Shown: piece by piece, positions 21,138 through 29,233 of the stretch
Position numbering within the stretch: position 1 is the stretch's first letter
Layout: each line of letters opens with the position of its first letter
Source: Halostagnicola sp. A-GB9-2
GTDB taxonomy: Archaea; Halobacteriota; Halobacteria; Halobacteriales; Natrialbaceae
DNA length: 64,000 bases
NCBI RefSeq assembly: GCF_030068615.1
Contig: NZ_JASJOC010000001.1
Span: 248,001 to 312,000, forward strand
Direction of reading: 5' to 3'
The notes under the pieces: model-generated
Told to the model about the DNA's origin: nothing
What the model saw: only the letters and a program-made list of their open reading frames with translations
The model's database searches: none
Translations under genes and position numbers: made by a program

Positions 21138-22750
21138 ACGTAAACGAACGGGTCGAGGCCGTCCGATCGAACGCCCAGTACCTCCGAAACGTCAGGCCGA
21201 TCGATCCGGAGGAAATCTGCGAGTATATCGACGGCGCACCACACCCCGCCGTCGTCCGACAGGACCTCCGCGAGCAGGCTGCCGACCTCGAGTTGCTCGA
21301 GCGAGACGACGGTACCTTCGTCCCGGTCGAAGACGAGCCGGTCCCGCCCCGTCGCGAACCGGTTACTCGATTCCCTGAAGCGTACGAACAACGGATAGAG
21401 AGCTTCCTCGCGGATCGCTACGGGCCGAACTGGGCCGACGGTGCGGCCGGCGACCTGCTCCGGTCGACGATCCGCCGGTTCAAAGCCCAGTACCTCGAGG
21501 GTGCTCCCGTCGAATACGACGAAGATGTCGCGGCCGGATACGCGATCTACCACCTCCCCGGTTACTACGCTGCGACCCAGTATACCATAGAGGAGCTGGC
21601 TGACCGCGGGTTGCTCGGCCGAAATCTCCGCGTGCTCGACATCGGTGCCGGAGTCGGCGGTCCGGCGCTCGGACTCGCGGACTACCTTCCCGAGGACGCG
21701 TTGCTCGAGTACCACGCCGTCGAACCCAGCGACGCGGCCGACGTTCTCGAGGAACTCCTCGAAGAGACCGGTCGAAACGTTCACCCGACGGTTCACCGAA
21801 CGACGATCGAAACGTTCGACCCGGCGGCCGCGAGTAGCGACACCTTCGATCCGACTCGACCGGACGACGGCTTCGACCTCGTCCTCGTGGCGAACGTCCT
21901 GAGCGAACTCGAGGATCCGGAGACGGTCCTCCGGTCCGCCCTGGAATTGACCGCACCGGACGGTGCAGTAGCGGCGATCGCACCGGCGGACAAACAGACC
22001 AGCATCCAGCTTCGCGACCTCGAGCGGACGGTCGAGGACGACTCGATCGCTACCGGGAACACGCTCGAGTGGTCTTCGGACACGGGGTCGGCTCCAAACG
22101 GAAATTCGGCCGCCGACGCAGAATCGGCCGCCGAAGCGGAGTCAACCCCCGACGCTGAGCCGGACCGCGATTCGGGTGGTGATTCGGACACCATCACCGT
22201 CTACAGTCCGAGCGTCCGACTCTGGGACGGCGAGCGGCCGACCGATCGCGGGTGGTCGTTCGACGTCCGCCCCGATCTCGAGGTGCCGTCGTTCCAGCGA
22301 CGCCTCGAGGACGCCGCGGACGAAACCGATGACGCGTACGCACCGGGTGAGTTCGTCAACGTCGACGTGCAGTTTTCGCACTCGATCTTCCGACGTGACG
22401 GGAAACGGCGAATCGATCTCACGCTCGACTCGGGTTCGTGGGCGAAGATGGCCAAAATGGATCGACACGTTCCGAACCGAATCGACCTCGTCGCGGCGAA
22501 GATGAGCCACTCGCTGGGTGACGACGACGCCCCGAGGTCGAACAACCCACTGTTCAAGATCAGCGACGGGAGCGAGCACGTCGACCACTACGCCGTTCTG
22601 ACCAGAGAGACCGCGATGAATCGCGCGTTGGTCGAAGCCGAGTACGGCGAGGTCTGTTCGTTCGACGGCGCGCTCGCGCTCTGGAACGACGACGAAGGCG
22701 CGTACAACCTCGTCGTGGACGAAGAGACCATCGTCGATCGGCTTGTCTGA
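21134..22750 (+). CDS. Rsm22-like class I methyltransferase
   Basis: The GTG start overlaps the tyrA stop. The 538-residue protein has an N-terminal helical domain, a SAM-binding Rossmann core (VLDIGAGVGGPALGLADYLP, then DLVLVANVLSELEDPE) and a C-terminal beta domain with FSHSIFRRDGKRRIDLTLDS. This layout matches the small ribosomal subunit Rsm22 family, thought to modify or help assemble small-subunit rRNA. A 45-residue Ala/Glu/Ser/Asp-rich insert near residue 315-360 interrupts the conserved part, likely a surface loop. Confidence 0.8.
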   Translation: MNVNERVEAVRSNAQYLRNVRPIDPEEICEYIDGAPHPAVVRQDLREQAADLELLERDDGTFVPVEDEPVPPRREPVTRFPEAYEQRIESFLADRYGPNWADGAAGDLLRSTIRRFKAQYLEGAPVEYDEDVAAGYAIYHLPGYYAATQYTIEELADRGLLGRNLRVLDIGAGVGGPALGLADYLPEDALLEYHAVEPSDAADVLEELLEETGRNVHPTVHRTTIETFDPAAASSDTFDPTRPDDGFDLVLVANVLSELEDPETVLRSALELTAPDGAVAAIAPADKQTSIQLRDLERTVEDDSIATGNTLEWSSDTGSAPNGNSAADAESAAEAESTPDAEPDRDSGGDSDTITVYSPSVRLWDGERPTDRGWSFDVRPDLEVPSFQRRLEDAADETDDAYAPGEFVNVDVQFSHSIFRRDGKRRIDLTLDSGSWAKMAKMDRHVPNRIDLVAAKMSHSLGDDDAPRSNNPLFKISDGSEHVDHYAVLTRETAMNRALVEAEYGEVCSFDGALALWNDDEGAYNLVVDEETIVDRLV

Positions 22751-22854
22751 GCCTCTCGACCGCCGATTCCGACCGCGCTGTTTTACGAACTCCTAGACGC
22801 ATCTCGGGGGGTCCAAACGGTGGGCTTTTCGGTATCCCCTTCGAGCGAATCGAT

Positions 22855-23652
22855 ATGAGCGACTCTCTCGAGATCCTGTTGACGAACGACGACGGGATCG
22901 ATAGTCCCGGCATTCGGGCGCTGTACAGCGCGCTGTCGGAGATAGCCAACGTCACCGTCGTCGCGCCCGCGTCCGACCAGAGCGCGGTTGGTCGGTCGAT
23001 CTCCCACGAAGTTGCGGTGACCGAACACGAACTCGGCTACGCGGTCGAGGGAACGCCCTCCGATTGCGTGGTCGCCGGACTCGCGGAACTCGGTCCGAAA
23101 CCGGATCTCGTCGTTTCGGGCTGTAATCAAGGGGCGAATCTCGGCGAATACGTCCTCGGACGGTCGGGAACAATCAGCGCCGCCGTCGAAGCGGCGTTCT
23201 TTGACGTCCCCGCAATCGCGACCTCGTTGTACGTCCCGGCCACCCCGGATCGTCCATTCGACGAAATCGAACTCGAATCCAGCTCGTTCGGCGAGGCCAC
23301 GCGAATCACGACATACCTCGCCGCACACGCCCTCGAGGCCGGAATCTTCGAACACGCCGCCTATCTCAACGTAAACGTCCCGCTTCCGGACGGGCGGCCC
23401 GCGGACATCGAGATCACCCGCCCGTCGAAGCGGTACGAAATGGACGCTTCCTTCAACGGCGACTCGATCCGTCTCCACGATCGCGTCTGGGAGGAGATGA
23501 ATCCCGACGCCATTTCCGATCCGGACGGAACCGATCGAAATGCCGTCGTCAACGGGCGTATTAGCATCTCTCCGTTGACGGCACCACACACGACGAACCA
23601 CCACGAAACGCTCGAAGGACTCGTCGACGGCTACCGCGACCATATTCAATAA
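22855..23652 (+). CDS. surE: 5'/3'-nucleotidase SurE
   Basis: The first strand ends in the metal-binding LTNDDGIDSPGI, followed by APASDQSAVGRSIS and SGCNQGANLG, the three signature elements of SurE phosphatases. The Asp pair of TNDDG and the Asn in SGCNQGANLG bind the divalent metal. At 265 residues it is full length. It dephosphorylates nucleoside monophosphates. A single gene here with no clear operon partner. Confidence 0.93.
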   Translation: MSDSLEILLTNDDGIDSPGIRALYSALSEIANVTVVAPASDQSAVGRSISHEVAVTEHELGYAVEGTPSDCVVAGLAELGPKPDLVVSGCNQGANLGEYVLGRSGTISAAVEAAFFDVPAIATSLYVPATPDRPFDEIELESSSFGEATRITTYLAAHALEAGIFEHAAYLNVNVPLPDGRPADIEITRPSKRYEMDASFNGDSIRLHDRVWEEMNPDAISDPDGTDRNAVVNGRISISPLTAPHTTNHHETLEGLVDGYRDHIQ

Positions 23653-23729
23653 CGTTCTGATATTTCACGAATCGCTGAGAGTGGAGCAAGACCCAGCAAG
23701 ATTTGTAGCAGGGCCGCAAACGACCACCC

Positions 23730-23960
23730 ATGGCAACGGTCGAAATCGAATACTGCGTCCCGTGTGGGTTCCTCTCTCGCGCGATGGATATCCAGCGGAC
23801 GCTCTTGACGACGTTCGGCGAACAACTCGAGGCGGTCACGTTGAAAACGGGCGCCGACGGGATTTTCGTCGTTCGCTTCGACGGCGAAGTTGTCTACGAC
23901 AAATCGGCAGACGGCTTCGATGTGGACGAAATCGTGCGATACGTTCGCACACAGTTGTGA
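23730..23960 (+). CDS. SelT/SelW/SelH-like (Rdx) thioredoxin-fold protein
   Basis: The 76-residue protein starts MATVEIEYCVPCGFLSRAMD; CVPC is the CxxC redox pair that corresponds to CxxU in selenoprotein W. The following helix and the VRFDGEVVYDKSADGFDVDE end match the Rdx family. It is probably a small thiol oxidoreductase or chaperone-like protein. Physiological partners are unknown. Confidence 0.88.
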   Translation: MATVEIEYCVPCGFLSRAMDIQRTLLTTFGEQLEAVTLKTGADGIFVVRFDGEVVYDKSADGFDVDEIVRYVRTQL

Positions 23961-24152
23961 TGGCTGACCTGTCGGTAACGACGACCACGTAGTCACCTTG
24001 CACGTCGCAAGGGCGGCGGCTTTCGCCATCGTGAACGTCACCGTAGGTGAGACCATTCATCGGTAAAAGAACACACATATGATATTCGAAAAACGCAAAA
24101 CCAAGGTAGAAGTACGTTCAATAGACGATTATCTCTGTGGAGGGTAATACGC

Positions 24153-24536
24153 ATGGTATTTAACACACTCTGGACTCGACTATCGTCTCTCTGGACCGAA
24201 TCCGAAACGCGGGTGACAGAGGATTCGTCGGGGGATCAGACGACGTCCGAGAACGCCGACGAGACGCTGAGTTACGCCGAACAGGTCGAGTACGGAGTCG
24301 ATGAAAAGGAGCTTCCCGACGAAGATAAGGTTCTCAGAATGCTCGTCAAACGCGGTGGACGCGTCGACGAAAACACTGTTCTCGAGGAAACTGGATGGAC
24401 ACAAGAACACCTGATGGAAGTCATCGACGGCATGGAAAACGAAGACGAGGTCAGCGCACTGAGCGTCGGACGCAAACGCGTCATCTGCCGTCGCGGGTTC
24501 GAGCCGAAAGGATATCGCTCTCATCTAAACGAATAA
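24153..24536 (+). CDS. Winged helix-turn-helix protein, DUF7343-like
   Basis: The 127-residue protein has an acidic N-terminal half (residues 1-55), then a winged helix: DEDKVLRMLVKRGGRVDENT, ETGWTQEHLMEVIDGME as the recognition region and a wing EVSALSVGRKRVICRRGFEP. This resembles the C-terminal DNA-binding domain of haloarchaeal DUF7343 proteins, normally attached to a sensor or membrane part that is missing here. The target is unknown. Confidence 0.7.
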   Translation: MVFNTLWTRLSSLWTESETRVTEDSSGDQTTSENADETLSYAEQVEYGVDEKELPDEDKVLRMLVKRGGRVDENTVLEETGWTQEHLMEVIDGMENEDEVSALSVGRKRVICRRGFEPKGYRSHLNE

Positions 24537-24825
24537 CTGTCGACGAATGGGGTTGCATCCTCCGACACGTACGGGACGAAAGACTCGAGATCTCGAATCG
24601 CCGCCTGCTCGTTTGACCGGACGTTTTGTAGGATGTTTTACCGGAAGTCGTGACGAATTTCCGATTTGGGCCTAACAGCGGGAATTCTGCGTTCCCAGAA
24701 CGACGACAATTGCAAGAGATACAATCGCCGCGAGTATCGATTCAAACGAACTTCACTCGAACGAGACAATCTGGAGCGTTGAACGGTAGTTCAATTACAT
24801 TGACTCTCGCTTCGAGTGCTCGAAC

Positions 24826-24984
24826 ATGTCCGAACAATCAGCGTCCACGAAGACCGTCGGCGTCTGTACCCACTGTGGCGCGTTCCACGCCGTGTGCAAA
24901 CGCCCGGACAGATCCGTTTATGCGATCGGATCACCGCAGGGGTGTCACTGTAGCGAGACGGAGTTTCGTCTCCTCGAGGAGTGA
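24826..24984 (+). CDS. 52-residue zinc-finger-like microprotein
   Basis: The ATG-started frame encodes MSEQSASTKTVGVCTHCGAF, then HAVCKRPDRSVYAIGSPQGC, then HCSETEFRLLEE and a stop. Five Cys and three His occur in a pattern CTHC-x6-C-x15-CHC that could bind zinc. Codon choice is GC-rich as in flanking genes, and a short acidic C-terminus follows. Small zinc-finger proteins are abundant and often functional in haloarchaea, so I consider it real; its role is unknown. Confidence 0.6.
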   Translation: MSEQSASTKTVGVCTHCGAFHAVCKRPDRSVYAIGSPQGCHCSETEFRLLEE

Positions 24985-25064
24985 TCGAACGCTCACCGAA
25001 GTCTTCGGTTGCACGAACGAGTTAACTGAACACGCTTATACAGCAGAGTTCTCTCGATACAGCT

Positions 25065-25955
25065 ATGGACGATCGAACGGGGCGTCTCGAGTACACACGG
25101 ACGGTGCTCGAGGACGCACCGACGACCAGAACGAGCGAGTACGAGAACGCCGATCTGGAGGCCGTTCATCGGGCGCTCGAGGATCGCCTCGAAAACCGTG
25201 CCGAGGCGGGCAAATGCGAGACCGACGAGGTGAGCGAACGGGCTCCACCAATTGGCGTCCGGTCCGAACTCACTGGTTCCGAGACGGGTGACGGTCGCGG
25301 TGGGACGACAGAAGGGCGACTCTCTGCAATCGTCGATTGCGCCGCGTACGACTCCCGTTCGTTCCGGTTCAAACCGCGCGGACCCCACGGGGCGATAGCG
25401 ATCATTGTCGGGTTGATTGTCGCATTGCCGACAATTTTCATATCGCTGCTTCTCTCACTCTTTGGGTACTACCTGTATCGATCGGAAAGCGAAGGCGAAA
25501 TTCCGTTACGTCGGTGGGAAGCAATCGACGTCCTCGTCATCGAGTCGGCGAGTGCCGAGGCCGGAGCGGAAGCCGCCGACCGTTCCTCATCGACCGTTCG
25601 CGCGACCGGGGCGGCGGAATCGTTCGTCGGCGTCGATACCGATCGGCTCGTCGAACTTCCCTGGGCCCACCGAAAAGCTGTCGTCATGGAGGTCGAAGAG
25701 TGGTCGAAGCGAGCGATTCAGGACGCCCCTGCAACCAGAAACGACGAAGACGTCTTCTTCGATTACCTGACGATGTGGCTCAAACGGAAGGCGAAAACGG
25801 ACGTCGAGACCGTCGAATCCCTACAGGCCGAGATCGCTCGCGACCCGGCGGCTCGACGGGCATATACCGCACACGTTCTGGGCGACTCGGCCGAACTCGA
25901 GGACGAAACAAATGACTCGGACGCCCTCCTCGCAGTGCTCGAAGACGGCCAATAA
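25065..25955 (+). CDS. Hypothetical protein with one hydrophobic region
   Basis: The 296-residue protein has an acidic, low-complexity N-terminal third, a hydrophobic stretch of about 30 residues (GAIAIIVGLIVALPTIFISL continuing LLSLFGYYLYR) that can span the membrane once or as a hairpin, and a C-terminal helical acidic domain with ELPWAHRKAVVMEVEEWSKR. I do not recognise a family. It precedes the tRNA-associated repeat cluster and could belong to accessory DNA, but its codon use looks normal. Confidence 0.65.
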   Translation: MDDRTGRLEYTRTVLEDAPTTRTSEYENADLEAVHRALEDRLENRAEAGKCETDEVSERAPPIGVRSELTGSETGDGRGGTTEGRLSAIVDCAAYDSRSFRFKPRGPHGAIAIIVGLIVALPTIFISLLLSLFGYYLYRSESEGEIPLRRWEAIDVLVIESASAEAGAEAADRSSSTVRATGAAESFVGVDTDRLVELPWAHRKAVVMEVEEWSKRAIQDAPATRNDEDVFFDYLTMWLKRKAKTDVETVESLQAEIARDPAARRAYTAHVLGDSAELEDETNDSDALLAVLEDGQ

Positions 25956-26616
25956 CCCGATTTCGAACTTGTGCGACGATCGTGGCTCGGTTATTGAGGC
26001 GCGCTCGCAAATCGGTTTCTCGTATCGGCAGAACTCACTAGTTTCGAGAATCGTTTCGCACTCGTCTCGAGCCGATTGGCGGCTGCGCGCTCGCCGGGAG
26101 TCCCACCGCTCGAGCGCATCCGGGAGCGATCACTCGGAACAGACGGCAGAGAGGGTAAAGGAGGCGGCGTCGCAGAGAAAGTGAAGCAGGCGGCGTCGTG
26201 GAGTTACTCGAGCGAAACGATTGTGGCTACGGAGCGTCCACGGCTGATGAACGGCACGGGTGAAGTGAGGGCGTGGCGGGATTGACCAAACCCGAAGGGG
26301 TTGCGATGTTCGGCGAGTCTATTGACTGAACGAGCGAAAGCGACGTGAAGGAAATGGACTCAACGAGAGACGGAGTCTCTCGAGCCTTCGCGAGCAACGC
26401 GAATGAAGACGCCGGGATTCGAACCACCTGAACTTCGCTCGCTATTGCTCGCTCGTTCCGTAGTTCAGGAATCCCGCCACGCCCGTGCAGCGAGCCACAC
26501 AGTGGCGAGCGAACCGGCATGGCGGGATTCGAACCACGGTCGTTTCGCTTCGCTCCACTTCCTGATTCGAATCCCGCACGGTCCGTTATCGACCTCACTA
26601 TCGTTCGGTACGATAA
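25956..26616. other. Non-coding interval with tRNA-derived repeats
   Basis: I find no credible gene in these 661 bases. Frames that stay open translate tRNA T-arm sequence (MAGFEP, GGIRTHD) and are artefacts. The right half (from 26269) holds several copies of the 3' end of the neighbouring tRNA-Arg; the left half (25956-26268) shows only GC-rich sequence without structure that I can name. Confidence 0.7.
26269..26577. repeat. Cluster of partial copies of the tRNA-Arg 3' end in alternating orientation
   Basis: Five exact matches to the T-arm/acceptor end of the tRNA at 26617-26689 occur here. They are GGGCGTGGCGGGATT at 26269-26283 (15 bases, same orientation), CGGGATTCGAACC at 26413-26425 (13, same), AATCCCGCCACGCCC at 26470-26484 (15, inverted), TGGCGGGATTCGAACC at 26520-26535 (16, same) and TTCGAATCCCGC at 26566-26577 (12, inverted). 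The last two form a perfect 12-base inverted repeat. They could be remnants of attachment sites or tRNA-derived palindromic elements; no integrase gene remains next to them. Confidence 0.75.
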
Positions 26617-26618
26617 CG
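26584..26618 (-). terminator. Hairpin in the tRNA-Arg 3' trailer
   Basis: CGTTATCG (26584-26591) and CGATAACG (26611-26618) form a perfect 8-base inverted repeat that starts at the last base pair of the tRNA. In the tRNA transcript this gives a stem directly after the mature 3' end. It may help termination or trailer processing, or be part of the repeat cluster. No T-run follows, so a termination role is weakly supported. Confidence 0.3.
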
Positions 26619-26689
26619 GGCGTGGCGGGATTCGAACCCACGATCAGAAGGTTAGGAACCTCCTGCCCTCTCCGCTAGGCCACACGCCC
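26617..26689 (-). tRNA. tRNA-Arg (anticodon CCT)
   Basis: On the minus strand a complete cloverleaf folds: acceptor GGGCGTG with CACGCCC, a D-arm GCCTAGCGGAGAGGGC, an anticodon stem GGAGG/CCTTC closing the loop TTCCTAA (anticodon CCT, reading AGG codons), a 5-base variable region, and a T-arm GTGGG-TTCGAAT-CCCGC. The discriminator base is G and CCA is not encoded. No intron is seen. It lies 16 bases downstream of tatA. Confidence 0.95.
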
Positions 26690-26705
26690 TACTCGAGAAA
26701 AAGTT

Positions 26706-27023
26706 TCAGTTCGCCTCGGTTTCCGTGTCGGTTTCGACCTCGGCGTCCGTCTCGTCTTCAGACGTCACGGGTTCGGTGTCGACGAATTCGGACTCCTCGT
26801 CCTCGTCTTCGATATCGTCGTACGTGCCCGTTTCACGCATTTCCTCGAGTTCAGTTTCGACCTTTTCACGCCCTTTCTGGAATTCACCCATCGCCTCTCC
26901 CGTCGATCGAGCCAGCTTTGGAATCTTGTTTGCTCCGAAGAGCAAAATCGCGATGAAAAGGATGACTAATAGTTCCGTCCCCCCTGGAATGGGAGCAAAC
27001 AGCGGTGCAATTTCGATTGCCAT
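26706..27023 (-). CDS. tatA: Twin-arginine translocase subunit TatA/TatE family
   Basis: Start placed at MAIEIAPLFAPIPGGTEL, giving 105 residues. One transmembrane helix (ELLVILFIAILLFGANKIP) with the family FG hinge is followed by the amphipathic helix KIPKLARSTGEAMGEFQKG and a very acidic tail (SEDETDAEVETDTETEAN). TatA forms the pore-related subunit for export of folded proteins, a route used for most secreted proteins in haloarchaea. tatC is not nearby. Confidence 0.93.
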   Translation of the reverse strand: MAIEIAPLFAPIPGGTELLVILFIAILLFGANKIPKLARSTGEAMGEFQKGREKVETELEEMRETGTYDDIEDEDEESEFVDTEPVTSEDETDAEVETDTETEAN

Positions 27024-27324
27024 CTCTATGCGTGGCTTATCCGCTGGCAATTATAACCTTTTTGGACGACGCGGCTAGGCAAAATCGACTGAATTAGTGG
27101 CTTAAAAGACTGTATCGAGGTACTAGGCCATCACTCTACTTCAAGGTAGTGCCGAGCGGAGAGGTACGATTGTGCAATTTGGAGGACCTTCGCGTAACTC
27201 TACGGAGTGCACTGTCAGAAGACCACCGTGTTCTCGTGAACACGTTCGAACTCGGGTTCACACTCGAACTCGAGACTATCTCACGAACGAAACTGTCTTT
27301 CCTCCCAACGTACAAACTCCAGTG

Positions 27325-27804
27325 ATGCCAGAAACCGGTGATACTGCACCAGACTTCACAGCACCGCTCGCAAACGGCGACGTAGACTCCATTACGCTCT
27401 CGGACGCTCTCGAGAACGACGCGCCGGTCGTCCTCGCGTTCTTCCCCGGCGCGTTCACAGGCGTCTGTACGGCCGAAATGTGTACGTTCCAGGACCGTCT
27501 TTCGGCGTTCGAGGACGTCGACGCGACGGTGTACGGGGTCAGCGTCGACTCCCCGTTCTCGCTCAACGAGTTCCGCGATCAGAACGACCTCTCCTTTGGC
27601 CTGATCAGCGACTTCGAAAAGGAGATCATCGATAACTACGACATCCGCATGGACTTCGAGGACCTCGGCGTCTACGGCGTCGCCAAACGCTCCGTCTTCG
27701 TAGTCGACAGCAACGGCGAAATCACCTACTCGTGGGTCACCGACGACCCGGGCGTCGAGCCGGAGTACGCCGAAGTCGAAGACGCGGTCGCTGACGCCTC
27801 CTGA
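27325..27804 (+). CDS. Peroxiredoxin (AhpC/TSA/Bcp type)
   Basis: The start is the ATG giving MPETGDTAPDFTAPLANGD; upstream in-frame starts lack conserved residues. FFPGAFTGVCTAEMCTFQDR contains the peroxidatic Cys (in PGAFTGVCT) with a second Cys five residues on that could resolve it. GVYGVAKRSVFVVDSNGEI is the conserved C-terminal strand region. The 159-residue length fits AhpE/Bcp-like enzymes that reduce peroxides with thiols. Confidence 0.92.
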   Translation: MPETGDTAPDFTAPLANGDVDSITLSDALENDAPVVLAFFPGAFTGVCTAEMCTFQDRLSAFEDVDATVYGVSVDSPFSLNEFRDQNDLSFGLISDFEKEIIDNYDIRMDFEDLGVYGVAKRSVFVVDSNGEITYSWVTDDPGVEPEYAEVEDAVADAS

Positions 27805-27898
27805 TCGACGCGGTCAACTGCCGAGACTTGCCGTTCCCGGCTTTCAGTGCCGTTCGAACTGGCGGAGGGCTTTTTTACTCCGCACCCGACCACAGTAT

Positions 27899-28714
27899 AT
27901 GAGCGAATCGTCACCTGTTGAGGACCCTCGCCGCGTCTACACCCCTGACAAGGAGCACAATTTTCCTGACGAGAAGTGCAACGAAGTTCTGGCGTTCGTC
28001 GAATCGGACGAGGAAATTCAGACTTACCTCGAGGCCCAGAACGTCAACGCGGTCGACAGGAAGCGGTACAACGACCACGGCGCGAAACACATCGAGATCG
28101 TTCGCAACCGCGCGCTCTGTCTGTACGATCTGCTCAAAGCCGGTAACGTCGATTTCAACGGCGCGCGCCAACAGGGACTCGATGAGGCAGACGAGTCGGT
28201 AATCATCACCCTCGCCGCAACGCTACACGACGTCGGTCACGTCGTTCACCGCGACCAACACGCCTACTATTCGATCCCGCTGGCGGCCGATATTCTCGAT
28301 CGAGTCTTGCCCGAGTTCTACGACGTGCCAGACAGCGTTCGCATGAAAGGAGAGGTCCTTCATGCGATCATCTGTCACCACACCGCCGAAACGCCGCTGA
28401 CCACCGAGGGCGGAATCATCCGCGTCGCGGACGCCCTCGACATGGAGCGCGGGCGCTCGAGGATTCCGTACGAACAAGGAGGACGCGGGATCAACACGCT
28501 CTCGAGTCAGGCGATCAAACGCGTCTCGTTACACGAGGGCGATAGCCGGCCGGTCATGGTCGAAATCGCGATGACGAACGCCGCCGGCGTCTATCAGGTG
28601 GATAACCTGCTGAAAGCCAAGCTCCGCGGATCGGGACTCGAGGACGAGATTCGTATCGTCGCGGTCAACACGAACGAGAACCACGAACAGCTCGTCGAAC
28701 GGATCGAACTATAG
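27899..28714 (+). CDS. HD domain phosphohydrolase
   Basis: The 271-residue protein contains the HD motif LAATLHDVGHVVHRDQHAYY with upstream His in YNDHGAKHIEIVRNRALCLY and a distal His/Asp set (AIICHHTAET and VADALDMERGRSR), which together bind metal in HD phosphohydrolases. The C-terminal part is a small alpha/beta domain. It probably hydrolyses a nucleotide or other phosphoester; the substrate is unknown. It is followed by a convergent HTH gene. Confidence 0.88.
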   Translation: MSESSPVEDPRRVYTPDKEHNFPDEKCNEVLAFVESDEEIQTYLEAQNVNAVDRKRYNDHGAKHIEIVRNRALCLYDLLKAGNVDFNGARQQGLDEADESVIITLAATLHDVGHVVHRDQHAYYSIPLAADILDRVLPEFYDVPDSVRMKGEVLHAIICHHTAETPLTTEGGIIRVADALDMERGRSRIPYEQGGRGINTLSSQAIKRVSLHEGDSRPVMVEIAMTNAAGVYQVDNLLKAKLRGSGLEDEIRIVAVNTNENHEQLVERIEL

Positions 28715-28767
28715 GGTTTCTCACCCCAATACAGAAAGAATCGCTGGCCCGCTGAGAGAGTCACCCC

Positions 28768-29001
28768 TCAGACGAGGCGATAAACGCCGTCGGACTTCTC
28801 GAGGTGGCCGCGCTTTCGAAGCGTCTTCGTGATCGAAAGGACGGTCCCCTTATCGAGTCGAAGCCGATCGCACAGCTCATCGGCAGTTGCACGTTCCCAC
28901 GTCGCGACGGACAGATAGACGAGTTTGGATTGGCCGGAGTCGATATCGGTCGGAATCCGGACCGCAGTCGAATCGTCCTGGAGTTGCGATTGACTGTTCA
29001 T
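28768..29001 (-). CDS. Small winged helix-turn-helix protein
   Basis: Start taken at MNSQSQLQDDST. The 77-residue protein is essentially one winged helix: VYLSVATWERATADELCDRL, then RLDKGTVLSITKTLRKRGHL as recognition helix region and a short wing SDGVYRLV, a TrmB/MarR-like pattern. Such single-domain proteins are common in haloarchaea. It lies between an HD hydrolase gene and sdhA; what it controls is not evident. Confidence 0.72.
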   Translation of the reverse strand: MNSQSQLQDDSTAVRIPTDIDSGQSKLVYLSVATWERATADELCDRLRLDKGTVLSITKTLRKRGHLEKSDGVYRLV

Positions 29002-29233
29002 ACACGACACTCATGCAATCGACGATTATCAAACTATGCCACGACAATTGTCGAAGTCTTGGCCCCCCCGAACGAGGTGAAAATTGAAATCGGGTTAGTG
29101 AGACACTCTTCCTCGAAAACTGCCTCAAGAGCCGTGGGGCAATTGTCGTTCTCAATGATGGATAGTGATAATTTGGGAACAGCAACGAATCGATCCGACC
29201 CCGTTCGCGATAAAAAGCGGAAAACGTGTAGCG

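Noticed and set aside
23836-24062. Minus-strand frame MNGLTYGDVHDGESRRPCDV near the Rdx gene
   Set aside because: The first 40 residues look somewhat protein-like, but the frame then runs antisense through the SelW-like gene and no family is recognised.
26403-26678. Open frames giving peptides with MAGFEP and GGIRTHD in the tRNA-proximal region
   Set aside because: They are translations of tRNA T-arm sequence and its copies, a known annotation artefact; no independent coding signal is present.
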